A program made the position numbers and the translations under genes. A stretch of DNA of 35,092 nt from an uncultured Lachnospiraceae bacterium. Its GTDB lineage: Bacteria; Bacillota; Clostridia; Lachnospirales; Lachnospiraceae. This document shows, piece by piece, positions 1 to 8,676 of this stretch (positions are counted from its first letter, which is position 1; every line of letters begins with the position of its first letter). The stretch is taken from the NCBI GenBank assembly GCA_905197485.1, contig CAJJYZ010000025.1:1-35092 (forward strand), read 5' to 3'. The notes under the pieces are model-generated. The model worked only from the letters and a program-made list of their open reading frames with translations, was not told the DNA's origin and made no database searches.

Positions 1-50
1 TTTGAACGAAAAGTCCTCTTTTTCCGTAGAGGCAGTTATTTCACAGCCCC
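1..50. other. Left-edge non-coding segment, possible IS end
   Basis: No gene is seen. A small hairpin is formed by CCTCT and AGAGG. Read on the minus strand, the segment ending at base 50 starts GGGGCTGTGAAATAACTG, which resembles the GGG(G)CTGT-type terminal inverted repeats of some insertion sequences (IS1182-like). That reading is only an impression: no transposase is visible and the rest would lie left of the window. Confidence 0.2.
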
Positions 51-99
51 TTTTTTTGAATTACAGGAGATTCCTTTGGAATCCTGTAATTCAAAAAAA
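51..99. terminator. Long bidirectional terminator hairpin
   Basis: A near-perfect inverted repeat pairs bases 51-67 with 83-99. A further 5-bp stem (ATTCC/GGAAT) closes a TTT loop, with a 2-nt AG bulge between the two stems. The arms end in a run of seven T on the left and seven A on the right, so it would give a U-tract on either strand. It probably ends a transcript entering from the left and insulates the gene at 283. Confidence 0.75.
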
Positions 100-152
100 T
101 GCACTTCGTGCAAATATGCACAACTCGCGAAGATGAAATTATCACTTCGTGA
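100..152. other. Two small CTTCG-loop hairpins
   Basis: TGCAC-TTC-GTGCA at 100-112 and TCAC-TTC-GTGA at 142-152 are short perfect stems with the same TTC loop, separated by a CTCGCGAAG stretch that could pair with either CTTCG. They lie between two terminators, so this is a structured non-coding spacer. Its function is unknown. Confidence 0.45.
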
Positions 153-167
153 ACTGCTCGCGCGCGG

Positions 168-194
168 AGATTGCGTTTTACGCAATCTTTTTTT
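168..194 (+). terminator. Rho-independent terminator
   Basis: AGATTGCG (168-175) pairs with CGCAATCT (181-188) around a TTTTA loop, followed by a run of T to 194. This is a classical intrinsic terminator for plus-strand transcription. It lies upstream of the promoter at 221-248, so it could end a leftward-entering transcript or a short structured RNA from 100-190. Confidence 0.75.
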
Positions 195-220
195 AACACA
201 AAAGGGAAAAGGTATAGGAA

Positions 221-248
221 TTGTGAAAGATTCGTGTTACACTATAAT
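221..248 (+). promoter_or_regulatory. Sigma-A promoter for the nucleotidyltransferase gene
   Basis: TTGTGA at 221-226 and a perfect TATAAT at 243-248 are separated by 16 bp. The start codon at 283 follows about 28 bp after the expected transcription start, and AAGGAGAG at 268-275 is the ribosome site. Confidence 0.7.
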
Positions 249-282
249 AAATATGTCTTAAATAAAGAAGGAGAGCAGTTTC

Positions 283-1200
283 ATGAAAAAAGCAACATTA
301 GTCATTATGGCAGCCGGAATCGGAAGCCGTTTTGGAGGCGGGATAAAACAGTTGGAACCTGTAGGACCAAATGGTGAAATTATTATGGATTATTCAATAT
401 ATGATGCGAGAGAAGCCGGATTCAGCAAAGTCGTTTTTGTGATTCGAAAAGATTTGGAAGCGGATTTTAAAGAAGTCATCGGGAATCGCATCGAAAAAGA
501 GATTGAAGTAGCGTATGCATATCAGGAAAAAGAAGATATTCCGGAGTGTTTCCGCGAGAGATATGAAGATAGAGCGAAGCCTTGGGGAACAGGGCAGGCA
601 ATTCTCTGCTGTAAAGACGTGGTGAAAGAACCGTTTTTAGTTATCAATGCGGATGACTATTATGGAAAGGAAGCGTATCAGGAGGCTTATGCGTATCTGA
701 CAGGCGGACAGGAAGAATCTGATAAGATTCAGGCGTGCATGGTAGGCTTTGTCCTTGGAAATACATTGAGTGAAAACGGTGGAGTGACAAGAGGAATCTG
801 TACAGTCGATGAGAGCGGACATTTAGTAGATATCGTGGAGACTTCCAACATCGAGAAAACAGCGGATGGCGCGGCAATAAGAGAAGGAGACAGCTTGCGG
901 CCGGTGGACATTCATGTGCCGGTATCTATGAACATGTGGGGATTACATCCGGATTTCTTTGGGATTCTGGAAGAAGGATTTGAAGAATTTTTGGAGCATA
1001 CAGTTCCGGAAAATCCGAAAGCAGAATATTTGCTTCCGACGATTGTAGGAGGATTACTTCAGAACCATAAAATTGATTTGAAAGTTCTGAATTCACAGGA
1101 TAAATGGTTTGGAGTGACGTACAAAGAAGATAAGGATGCAGTTGTTGCATCGGTAAGAGCGTTGGTAGAACAGGGGGTCTATCCTGAAAAATTGTTTTAG
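283..1200 (+). CDS. NTP-transferase family nucleotidyltransferase
   Basis: The 305-residue protein begins with a nucleotidyltransferase fold signature, IMAAGIGSRFGGGIKQ (residues ~8-23), the glycine-rich loop and lysine that bind the NTP phosphates. VINADDYYG (~residues 124-132) supplies the metal-binding aspartates. Family members transfer a nucleotide to a sugar or alcohol phosphate; the substrate cannot be read from sequence. The start is set by AAGGAGAG seven bases upstream. It sits alone under its own promoter, 59 bp before the glucosaminidase gene with no terminator between, so it may be co-transcribed with the two wall enzymes. It is shorter than RmlA/GalU enzymes with C-terminal domains and lacks any left-handed beta-helix hexapeptide repeat. 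Supplying an activated sugar to the downstream polysaccharide operon is an inference. Confidence 0.85.
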   Translation: MKKATLVIMAAGIGSRFGGGIKQLEPVGPNGEIIMDYSIYDAREAGFSKVVFVIRKDLEADFKEVIGNRIEKEIEVAYAYQEKEDIPECFRERYEDRAKPWGTGQAILCCKDVVKEPFLVINADDYYGKEAYQEAYAYLTGGQEESDKIQACMVGFVLGNTLSENGGVTRGICTVDESGHLVDIVETSNIEKTADGAAIREGDSLRPVDIHVPVSMNMWGLHPDFFGILEEGFEEFLEHTVPENPKAEYLLPTIVGGLLQNHKIDLKVLNSQDKWFGVTYKEDKDAVVASVRALVEQGVYPEKLF

Positions 1201-1259
1201 GAATATTTTTCGGATAGGACTTGAAGGAACAGGGATATAAGACGATAAGGAGGAAATAT

Positions 1260-4200
1260 ATGAAAAAAAGGGCATTAGCATTGCTGCTCGCATTCGGAAT
1301 GGTGTTTGGTAATGTGGGAAGCATGGCGGCACAGGCAACAGAAGTACAAGACGAAACGGTTATAGAAAAAGACTCCGGCGAACCCCAGGAGAACACCGGA
1401 ATAGGAGAGGGGACAACGGATGAGTCTGTGCAAGGAGAAACAGAAGAGACGGAACCAGAGGTGGCAGAAGCCGAGAACGCTGTGGAAGAAGCAAGTGATA
1501 GCGTTTCCGGTGGATTTCATGGAGAGATTTCCGTAGATGAGCAGAACGTCAATGTAGTAGATAAAGACGGAAACGTAACATTTGTGGATATGTCGGCAGA
1601 TGATACGGTCGTACCGGAACTGTTAGAGGAAAAAGCGGAAACTCCACAGATTGTCAACTTAAGACAGACATCCGGCGTACTGGAATATAAAGAAGTAGGA
1701 ACCGGAGCAGACGGTTATGTTGCAGGAACATACGGAGCAGATGCCGCATATCTTGGAACGAGCGGCGGTAAAGTAAAATTCATGATAGGCGGTGTCATCG
1801 GTGAGATTGCAGAGAGCAAGGTACAGTTAGTCTCCAAATCGAGCGCGAAGTCTGTCAGCTATTATTCCGCATCCGGCGGACGCCTGTATCATTATATTTC
1901 CACGAACATAAATGTTACAAGCTATGGAAGTACGCTGGATAACGGACCGGCGCCGTCTTATTTAAAATCGGGAACAAAATATTACAGCTATGACGGACAT
2001 TATTTCTATATAGAAGATAACTTTGGAAATATGTTGGACGATTACAACAATAATACGAGAACTCATGCGGTAAACGCAAGCACTCCGTACTACAATTATT
2101 TCCAGTATCTCCCACTTAGGAGTCAGTCTAACTACACAAGCAGTACGTTAAATACGATTATTAACAACAAGGTTGCTTCCAATTCGAAAATGAAAAATAC
2201 AGGGGCAACATTTGTGGAGAAGCAGAATACATATGGTGTAAATGCATTGTTAATGACCGGACTTGCAGCTAATGAAAGCGCATGGGGTTCCAGCAATATT
2301 GCCCAGACAAAAAATAACTTATTTGGTCTGAATGCGGTGGATTCTTCGCCAGGGCAGAGCGCCAACTATTTCGCAAGTGTAGAGCAGTGTATCAAAGAAT
2401 TTGCGGAAAAATGGATGTCAAAAGAATATCTGAATCCGAAGAACTGGAAGTATTTCGGCGGTTTTCTTGGAAATAAGGCAAGCGGTATGAATGTGAAATA
2501 TGCTTCTGACCCATACTGGGGAGAGAAAGCGGCTTCTATGGCTTGGAACTTAGATAAAGATAACGGAAATAAGGATGTCAACAAATATACAATCGGAATC
2601 AAGGACACGATAGGACCAAATAATACGGTAAATGTCAGAAGCGAAAGCAACACATCGTCCAGCGCATTGTATAAGACACCGAAACAGGGAAACTGTGCGT
2701 ACCTTATTTTAAACAAAACTCCAGTCAACAAGTTTTACAAAATTCAGAGTGACGGGGTATTAAACAGCGGAAGGACCGCAATCGATACAAGCACAGGAAA
2801 CTATGATTTCTCGAAGATGTATGCGTATATCAGCGCGGATTATGTGAAACTGGTGAATAGTGGGAACGGGGGAAGTACTCCTGACCCTGAACCGCAACCG
2901 GAACCAGATAATTGGAGGGTCAATGGAATCAAAACGAATATCGCGGCTCCGCAGCCGATGAATACTTCGATTCAATTGACTGCAGATGTCAGTGGAAATA
3001 CTTCCAATCTTCAGTATAAATTCGTCTGGATGAAAGATAACTGGAAGGATTGGGGAGTCATCCAGAATTTCTCTTCTAAGAATACAGCAACATGGAAACC
3101 GACTTCCGGTGGTAATTATACCATTTATCTTGATGTGAAAAAAGGAACAGGAAGTGCAACAACTGTTAGCAAGACATATCAGATTTTAAATTGGAGTTAT
3201 ACAGGAATTTCCACAAACTTATCATCTCCGCAGACTTTGGGTAAATCTATTACGGTTTCCGCAGATGTGAAGGGAACAACGAGTGGACTGAAGTATAAAT
3301 TTGTATGGGAAAAAGATAACTGGAAAGAATGGGGAGTTATCAAAGATTTATCTTCGACAAACAGTGCTGCCTGGAAACCATCGAAGGCAGGCAATTATGT
3401 ATTACATGTAGATGTGAAAGATGCATCAGGATACACAGCTACTATGACGAAGAAATTTGAAATAGGAAATGTATCCTGGGAACCAGGAGAGTTGACAACA
3501 TCGCCGAAGAAGGTGGAGATGGGAAAAGAAGTGACCCTGACACAGAATATAAAGAGCAGTGCATCGAATCTTCCGCTTCAATATAAGTTTGTGTGGGAGA
3601 AAGATAACTGGAAAGAGTGGAGAGTCATTCGAGATTTTTCATCTAAAAACAGTGTGAATTGGAAACCGCCAGTAAACGGAAAATGTACAATTCATGTGGA
3701 TATCAAAGATGATGCCGGTAAAGTGCGCACGAAGAGCACAGCGATTCAGATTGACAGAGGTACATGGAAGTTTGTAAAAATTGAGCCAAGTAAGAAAGCT
3801 CCGCAATATGTAGGGGAAAAGATTAATTTTGAAGTAATTACGGAAGGAAATTCTTCCGGTGTACAATATAAATTTGTATGGCAGAAAGATAACTGGAAAG
3901 ACTGGGCTGTGATTCAGAACTTCTCGACAAAAAACTCGGCAGATTGGATTCCGAGAGAAAGTGGTACGTATAAGATTATCGTTGATATGAAAGACCTGGA
4001 TGGAAAAGTGACGACGAAAGAGATTACTTACGAAATTGAAGAATCCTATTTTGATTCGGTTGAGATTACTCCGGATACGAAACAAAATGTCGGTGGAAAG
4101 ATTCATATTCGTGCAAATTATAAAGGCGGAACATCCAAGACACAGTATAAGTTCGTATGGCAGAAAGACAACTGGAAAGAGTGGGGTGTCATTTCAGAAC

Positions 4201-4589
4201 TTTCAAATAAAAATGGTGTGGATTGGGTTCCGAAGTCAACGGGAAATTATACTATTTGTGTTGATGTAAAAGATGAAAAAGGAAAGGTTCAGACAAAAAC
4301 AAAATCATTCCCTGTAGGTGAATGGACATATGAAGGCGTGGAATTTACAAAGAAATCAGATGGAACATTGAAAATTCAGCCGGAAATAAAAGGTAATACA
4401 TCAGGATTTACATACAAATATGTATGGCAGAAGGATAATTGGAAAGAATGGGGAATTATCAAAGATTTTTCATCCAGTTCTTCTGTGGAATGGGAACCTA
4501 AGACAAGTGGAACGTATACAATGATTGTAGACGTGAAAGACGCAAATGGAAAGGTGGTTACAAAGCAGACGCAATATACCATCAAATAG
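1260..4589 (+). CDS. Secreted glucosaminidase-type wall hydrolase with six repeats
   Basis: The 1109-residue protein starts at the ATG at 1260, preceded by AAGGAGGA at 1247-1254; the longer frame opening at 1221 lacks a ribosome site. Residues 1-28 are a signal peptide ending near AAQATE, followed by a Glu/Thr-rich segment to ~80. The region ~300-440 is an endo-beta-N-acetylglucosaminidase-like (glucosaminidase, lysozyme-fold) domain. Its likely catalytic glutamate is Glu339 in LAANESAWG, followed by NNLFGL and a C-terminal WGEKAASMAW helix. A bacterial-SH3-like segment (~445-540) contains NTVNVRSES. A Pro/Asp/Glu linker (GGSTPDPEPQPEPDNW) leads into six ~95-residue repeats. There is no LPXTG motif, so wall retention presumably relies on the repeats. 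It is followed 21 bp later by the L,D-transpeptidase carrying the same repeats. The likely role is cutting peptidoglycan glycan strands during remodelling or separation. Confidence 0.85.
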   Translation: MKKRALALLLAFGMVFGNVGSMAAQATEVQDETVIEKDSGEPQENTGIGEGTTDESVQGETEETEPEVAEAENAVEEASDSVSGGFHGEISVDEQNVNVVDKDGNVTFVDMSADDTVVPELLEEKAETPQIVNLRQTSGVLEYKEVGTGADGYVAGTYGADAAYLGTSGGKVKFMIGGVIGEIAESKVQLVSKSSAKSVSYYSASGGRLYHYISTNINVTSYGSTLDNGPAPSYLKSGTKYYSYDGHYFYIEDNFGNMLDDYNNNTRTHAVNASTPYYNYFQYLPLRSQSNYTSSTLNTIINNKVASNSKMKNTGATFVEKQNTYGVNALLMTGLAANESAWGSSNIAQTKNNLFGLNAVDSSPGQSANYFASVEQCIKEFAEKWMSKEYLNPKNWKYFGGFLGNKASGMNVKYASDPYWGEKAASMAWNLDKDNGNKDVNKYTIGIKDTIGPNNTVNVRSESNTSSSALYKTPKQGNCAYLILNKTPVNKFYKIQSDGVLNSGRTAIDTSTGNYDFSKMYAYISADYVKLVNSGNGGSTPDPEPQPEPDNWRVNGIKTNIAAPQPMNTSIQLTADVSGNTSNLQYKFVWMKDNWKDWGVIQNFSSKNTATWKPTSGGNYTIYLDVKKGTGSATTVSKTYQILNWSYTGISTNLSSPQTLGKSITVSADVKGTTSGLKYKFVWEKDNWKEWGVIKDLSSTNSAAWKPSKAGNYVLHVDVKDASGYTATMTKKFEIGNVSWEPGELTTSPKKVEMGKEVTLTQNIKSSASNLPLQYKFVWEKDNWKEWRVIRDFSSKNSVNWKPPVNGKCTIHVDIKDDAGKVRTKSTAIQIDRGTWKFVKIEPSKKAPQYVGEKINFEVITEGNSSGVQYKFVWQKDNWKDWAVIQNFSTKNSADWIPRESGTYKIIVDMKDLDGKVTTKEITYEIEESYFDSVEITPDTKQNVGGKIHIRANYKGGTSKTQYKFVWQKDNWKEWGVISELSNKNGVDWVPKSTGNYTICVDVKDEKGKVQTKTKSFPVGEWTYEGVEFTKKSDGTLKIQPEIKGNTSGFTYKYVWQKDNWKEWGIIKDFSSSSSVEWEPKTSGTYTMIVDVKDANGKVVTKQTQYTIK
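2925..4586 (+). repeat. Six tandem protein-coding repeats (YKFVW..DNWKEWG module), array 1
   Basis: Six copies of an ~89-96-residue beta-type module begin around residue 560. The YK[FY]VW core falls at residues 586, 679, 775, 870, 963 and 1052. Each copy reads YKFVW-x-KDNWK-[ED]-W-x-[VI]I, then a Ser/Asn-rich turn, a W-x-P step, and Y-x-[ILM]-x-[VM]-D-[VMI]-K-[DK]. It resembles the triple-tyrosine (Y_Y_Y) type of extracellular beta-sandwich repeat. The DNWKEWG core is near-identical across copies while flanks differ, which suggests functional constraint on an exposed aromatic surface. Codons differ between copies, so this is not a recent DNA duplication. Confidence 0.85.
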
Positions 4590-4610
4590 GAAGTGAAAGG
4601 AGGAAGGAGT

Positions 4611-7124
4611 ATGAAAAGAAAAATTTTAAGTTTAATTCTTGCGACAGCGCTTGCTTGCGGAAGTATGAGCAGTCTCAGCTTTGCGGCAGAGGAACCGCCG
4701 GTAATCGAAGGAAGTGAGCAGACTCAAGGAGAAAAAGAGGAGATTCCGGAAACTATTCCGGAACAAGAGGAAGCGGCAGAAGAACAGACACAGGCGTTGG
4801 ACGAGACGACAGGAGAAGTAGAAACGCCGGAAGGAAGAGCAGATTCCTGGAATTATCAAGGAATGCTTCCGGAAGAGAAGAACTTGAAAGTAGGAGAGGA
4901 AACCAAGATTTCAGTGAATCTTTCCGGCGATACAGAAGGCTTACGTTATAAATATGTATGGCAGAAGGATAACTGGAAAGAGTGGGGAGTTCTTCAGGAA
5001 TTTTCAGAAGAAAAAGAAGTGTCATTCGTTCCGAAAAAGACAGGAGACTATACGATTATTGTAGATATCAAAGATGCGGCAGGAAAAGTTGTCAGTAAAC
5101 AGAACACTTATCATGCGATGACACAAGTTTGGAATTATGAACGGGTGGAAACGAATGTGCCTTCTCCACAGGAAAAATATTCGGAACCGATAGAAATCAA
5201 AGCTGTAACATCGGGTGAGACAGAAGGATTACAATACAAATTCGTATGGCAGAAAGACAATTGGAAAAAATGGGGAGTGATTCAAGAACTTTCCGCAAAA
5301 TCCAGTGCGATGTGGGAGCCGAAAGAAGAAGGCCGTTATACGATTATAGCAGATGTGAAAGATAAAGACGGCAAAATCGTAACAAAGTCGCTGCAATATG
5401 AGATTACAAAGGTAAACTGGAATTTTGACAAAATTAATGTAAGTCCTGAAGGAAGTCAGAAGAAAGGAAAACCAATCGAAATTACAGCGGCTACAAGCGG
5501 CAGCACGAAGAAGCTGCAATACAAATTTGTGTGGCAGAAAGACAACTGGAAAGAGTGGGGAGTCATCCAAAACTTTTCAGAAAATAATACAGCGACATGG
5601 ACTGCGCCGAATAAGAGTGGAAACTATAAGATTATTGTAGATGTGAAAGACCGGGACGGAAAAGTTGTAACAAAAGATGCAGACTATTTCGTGGCAACAC
5701 AGATTTGGGAGCCGGGAGAAGTACTAATCAATGAAGGACAGCCGGGACGTCTCTATGAGAGAACGCCAATCTCTGTCAGCGCGACAGGAGAGACACAGGA
5801 TTTGCAGTATAAGTTTGTCTGGATGAAAGATAACTGGAAAGAATGGGGAGTGATTCAAGAATTCAGTTCTAAAAACTCCACTTCTGAATGGATTCCGAAG
5901 AAGGAAGGAACTTATACTATCTACGCAGATATTAAAGATATTGATGGAAGAAAGCAAACGATAACGAAAGAATATACACCGATGGAAGCTGACTGGAAGC
6001 TGACAGAGCTGAATATCAATGGTGAACAGGACCGTTTCGTAGGAGATAAACTGAAAGTGACTGCAGTAACAAGCGGGAATACGGAAGGATTGCAGTACAA
6101 GTTTGTTTGCCGAAGAGGAAATGGCTGGAGTGATTGGGAAGTTGTGCAAGGCTTCAGTACAGACAATAGTATAGAAATTCCGTTAAGTAAAGATAAAGAC
6201 TATCATATCATTGTGGATATTAAGAATCAGGCGGGTGTGACTTGTAAGACAGAAGAAACGACTGTAAGAGTGCATAAATATTTGTCTGCCGGAGCATCCA
6301 GTACAAAGGTTTCAACAGGAAAAACAATCCAGTTGTATCCGAATTTGAGTGGAAGCAAAGCAGCGCCGCAGGTTAAATATGTCTGGATGAAGAATAATTG
6401 GAAGGAATGGGGAGTGTTAAAAGAATTCTCCACAACTTCCAGCTTGAGTTGGACTCCGACTGCGACAGGAAATTATACGATTATTATGGATGTTCGTATG
6501 AACGGAATCACGCAGAGCAAGAGTGTGAATGTGGAAGTTTCCAATAAGAAAAACGGTTGGTATTATGAAGGCGGATATAAATTCTATTACAAAGATGATG
6601 TGAAGCAATTAGATTTGGATGGAATTTTGCCGAAACAGTCCAGCTACTATATTAAAGTAAACAGAAAAACATGTTCGGTAACCGTTTATGCCAAGGATGG
6701 AAGTAACGGCTATATTATTCCGGTGAAACGATTTGCATGTTCAGTAGGATTGCCGTCAACACCAACTCCGACAGGAACATACTATACACCGGCAAAATAT
6801 AGATGGCATACGTTGATGGGACCGTCCTATGGACAGTATTGTACAAGAATTACGGGAAGTATTTTGTTCCATTCTGTTGCGGGATACAATAAGACGAGTT
6901 ATAACATCAAGGCATCTGATTATAACAAGTTAGGACAGCCGGCATCCCATGGATGTGTGCGACTCAATGTAAGAGATGCAAAATGGATTTATGACAATTG
7001 TGCATTGAAGACAAAAGTCACAATTTATGACAGTTCCGACCCGGGACCATTAGGGAAACCGCCAACAATTAAAATTCCACCTTCTCAGAACTGGGACCCG
7101 ACAGACCCGAATGTAAAAAAATAA
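4611..7124 (+). CDS. Secreted YkuD-type L,D-transpeptidase with six repeats
   Basis: The start is the ATG at 4611 with AAGGAGG just upstream; the GTG at 4593 has no ribosome site. The 837-residue protein has a signal peptide (~1-26, ending SSLSFAAEE), a Glu-rich spacer to ~70, and six repeats of the same family as in the preceding protein (YKxVW cores at residues 113, 209, 304, 400, 496 and 590). The C-terminus, from ~675, is an L,D-transpeptidase catalytic domain. YYIKVNRKTCSVTVY opens it, ILFHSVAGY gives the upstream histidine, and SHGCVRLN carries the conserved His780 and nucleophile Cys782. Such enzymes make 3-3 peptidoglycan crosslinks or attach proteins to the wall. The fifth repeat is divergent (CRRGNGWSDWEV). 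It ends at a terminator and appears to form a two-gene unit with the glucosaminidase. Confidence 0.9.
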   Translation: MKRKILSLILATALACGSMSSLSFAAEEPPVIEGSEQTQGEKEEIPETIPEQEEAAEEQTQALDETTGEVETPEGRADSWNYQGMLPEEKNLKVGEETKISVNLSGDTEGLRYKYVWQKDNWKEWGVLQEFSEEKEVSFVPKKTGDYTIIVDIKDAAGKVVSKQNTYHAMTQVWNYERVETNVPSPQEKYSEPIEIKAVTSGETEGLQYKFVWQKDNWKKWGVIQELSAKSSAMWEPKEEGRYTIIADVKDKDGKIVTKSLQYEITKVNWNFDKINVSPEGSQKKGKPIEITAATSGSTKKLQYKFVWQKDNWKEWGVIQNFSENNTATWTAPNKSGNYKIIVDVKDRDGKVVTKDADYFVATQIWEPGEVLINEGQPGRLYERTPISVSATGETQDLQYKFVWMKDNWKEWGVIQEFSSKNSTSEWIPKKEGTYTIYADIKDIDGRKQTITKEYTPMEADWKLTELNINGEQDRFVGDKLKVTAVTSGNTEGLQYKFVCRRGNGWSDWEVVQGFSTDNSIEIPLSKDKDYHIIVDIKNQAGVTCKTEETTVRVHKYLSAGASSTKVSTGKTIQLYPNLSGSKAAPQVKYVWMKNNWKEWGVLKEFSTTSSLSWTPTATGNYTIIMDVRMNGITQSKSVNVEVSNKKNGWYYEGGYKFYYKDDVKQLDLDGILPKQSSYYIKVNRKTCSVTVYAKDGSNGYIIPVKRFACSVGLPSTPTPTGTYYTPAKYRWHTLMGPSYGQYCTRITGSILFHSVAGYNKTSYNIKASDYNKLGQPASHGCVRLNVRDAKWIYDNCALKTKVTIYDSSDPGPLGKPPTIKIPPSQNWDPTDPNVKK
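4848..6537 (+). repeat. Six tandem protein-coding repeats, array 2
   Basis: The six modules have 94-96-residue spacing and match those in the upstream glucosaminidase. Five keep the [YKQM]-K-[DN]-NWK-x-W core; the fifth is degenerate, with WSDW instead. Sharing the array between a hydrolase and a transpeptidase points to a common targeting ligand rather than to catalysis. Confidence 0.85.
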
Positions 7125-7140
7125 TAGAAAAAATAATGAG

Positions 7141-7169
7141 ATAGAAGCAGGTTTTTGACCTGCTTCTAT
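7141..7169. terminator. Terminator after the L,D-transpeptidase
   Basis: ATAGAAGCAGGT (7141-7152) pairs perfectly with ACCTGCTTCTAT (7158-7169) around a TTTTG loop. The trailing tract is only moderately T-rich (TAAATTATTAC), so termination may be partial. It separates the wall-enzyme unit from the polysaccharide operon. Confidence 0.7.
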
Positions 7170-7220
7170 TAAATTATTACAAAATTATTACAAGATTAAG
7201 GAAGAATTAAGGAAGAGAAC

Positions 7221-7249
7221 TTGCACAATATAGGTCAATCGTATATAAT
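7221..7249 (+). promoter_or_regulatory. Promoter of the polysaccharide operon
   Basis: TTGCAC (7221-7226), a 17-bp spacer and perfect TATAAT (7244-7249) form a near-consensus sigma-A promoter. It lies 33 bp before the first gene of the operon. No terminator was found between here and the promoter at 19567, so one long transcript of about 12 kb is likely. Confidence 0.8.
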
Positions 7250-7281
7250 GAGGGGTGATATTACGATAAGATGGGGTAGTT

Positions 7282-8676
7282 ATGATGCATTGGATTAAAA
7301 AATTTGAAGCTACGATGTGGCTGATTATAAGACTTGTTTTATATTTATTGATTATGGCGATATTTATGTTTGTACTCGCAGAGGAGAATCCGTCGATTAT
7401 TCGTTTGTCAAGAACGATGGGAATCACGATGACAACATTTGTGATTGTAGGACTTTTGTTCTTACGTGTTTATGGCGCCTATGACGTTGGACGAAGAAAG
7501 AGTAAGCCGATTATTTATTCGATTGCACTTGCGACATTCTTTACCGATATCGTTGTATATCTGCAGTTGATGATTATGAATACGATTACACCAGACGTGT
7601 ATGCGTTCCGATTCAGCAGTATCGGCGCTTTGATTTTGGCATATATTCTTCAAGTTGTGTTAATTGTCATTTTCACTTATGCCGGAAACGCGCTCTTTTT
7701 TACAATTCATGAGCCGGAGAGCTGTTGTATTGTAACGTCATCACAGGAAAGTCTGGACTGTATTGTGCGGGCGATTCTTCATTTTAAAAAGCAGTATTGT
7801 ATCGATTATATCGTGGATTATAGAGACAAGGACTTATACGAAACGATGAATAAAGCGCATACGGTGTTTATTCAGGATGTGCCGGTTGTAGAGAGAAGTG
7901 AAATTGTACGGTTCTGCTATAAGAACAAGATTAATATTTACTTCAATCCGGAGATTGAAGATATTGTAGAGATGAATGCAAAATATTATCTCCTGGATGA
8001 CGTTTCTGTTTTGAACGCCAATGTTAAGGCGTGGACGATGGAACAGAGAATCGCGAAGAAATTGTTGGATATGGGACTGGCGATTGTACTTGGTATCTTG
8101 ACATCACCAATCTGGATTGTCAGTGCAATCGCAATTAAATTATATGATGGCGGGCATATTTTCTTCAAACAAAAACGAGCGACCATCAATGGGCGTGTGT
8201 TTGAGGTGTATAAGTTCCGTACAATGAAAGAAAATGTGGAAAACCGTTCGGTGACAGATAATGATGACCGTATTACAAAACCTGGTAAAATCTTGCGTAA
8301 GATTCGTATGGACGAGCTTCCGCAGCTCATCAATATCCTGAAGGGAGATATGAGCTTTGTGGGTCCAAGACCGGAGATGCTTGAGAATGTCAATGCGTAT
8401 GAAGCGGAACTTCCGGAGTTCCGATACAGACTCCGCGTGAAGGCGGGCTTGACAGGCTACGCGCAGATTGCAGGAAAATATAATACAACACCAAAAGACA
8501 AACTGATTATGGATATGATGTATATTGAACAGTTCAATATCATGAAAGATATTCAGTTAATATTCCAGACATTTATCGTACTGTTAAAGTCAGACAGTAC
8601 AGAGGCGTTTAAAACAGGCGGGGATGAGAAAAAATATATTTTCCGTCCTGCTGTGAATGAAGAGGAGAATCAGTAA
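7282..8676 (+). CDS. Polyprenyl-phosphate phosphoglycosyltransferase (initiating enzyme)
   Basis: The 464-residue protein belongs to the bacterial sugar transferase family (WbaP/CpsE type). It loads the first sugar-1-phosphate onto undecaprenyl phosphate at the inner membrane face. Four hydrophobic segments occupy residues ~10-150, then a soluble linker domain, a re-entrant helix near 265-290, and the catalytic core. The core has KQKRATINGRVFEVYKFRTM, then the MDELPQLINILKGDMSFVGP block with the catalytic Asp-Glu pair, then PRPE and LTGYAQI. Its length matches five-segment family members. It is first in the operon, and its stop overlaps the next start by one base (TAATG). The ribosome site is weak (TGGGGT). 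Two adjacent ATG codons occur at 7282 and 7285; either may be used. The sugar transferred is unknown. Confidence 0.9.
   Translation: MMHWIKKFEATMWLIIRLVLYLLIMAIFMFVLAEENPSIIRLSRTMGITMTTFVIVGLLFLRVYGAYDVGRRKSKPIIYSIALATFFTDIVVYLQLMIMNTITPDVYAFRFSSIGALILAYILQVVLIVIFTYAGNALFFTIHEPESCCIVTSSQESLDCIVRAILHFKKQYCIDYIVDYRDKDLYETMNKAHTVFIQDVPVVERSEIVRFCYKNKINIYFNPEIEDIVEMNAKYYLLDDVSVLNANVKAWTMEQRIAKKLLDMGLAIVLGILTSPIWIVSAIAIKLYDGGHIFFKQKRATINGRVFEVYKFRTMKENVENRSVTDNDDRITKPGKILRKIRMDELPQLINILKGDMSFVGPRPEMLENVNAYEAELPEFRYRLRVKAGLTGYAQIAGKYNTTPKDKLIMDMMYIEQFNIMKDIQLIFQTFIVLLKSDSTEAFKTGGDEKKYIFRPAVNEEENQ

Noticed and set aside
76..261. A 61-codon plus-strand frame before the first gene (starting MESCNSKKC)
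   Set aside because: It runs through both terminator hairpins and the promoter, and has no ribosome site.
2925..6537. Periodic repeats resembling a CRISPR or satellite array
   Set aside because: The period is ~285 bp, in frame, with codon differences between copies; these are protein-domain repeats inside two genes.
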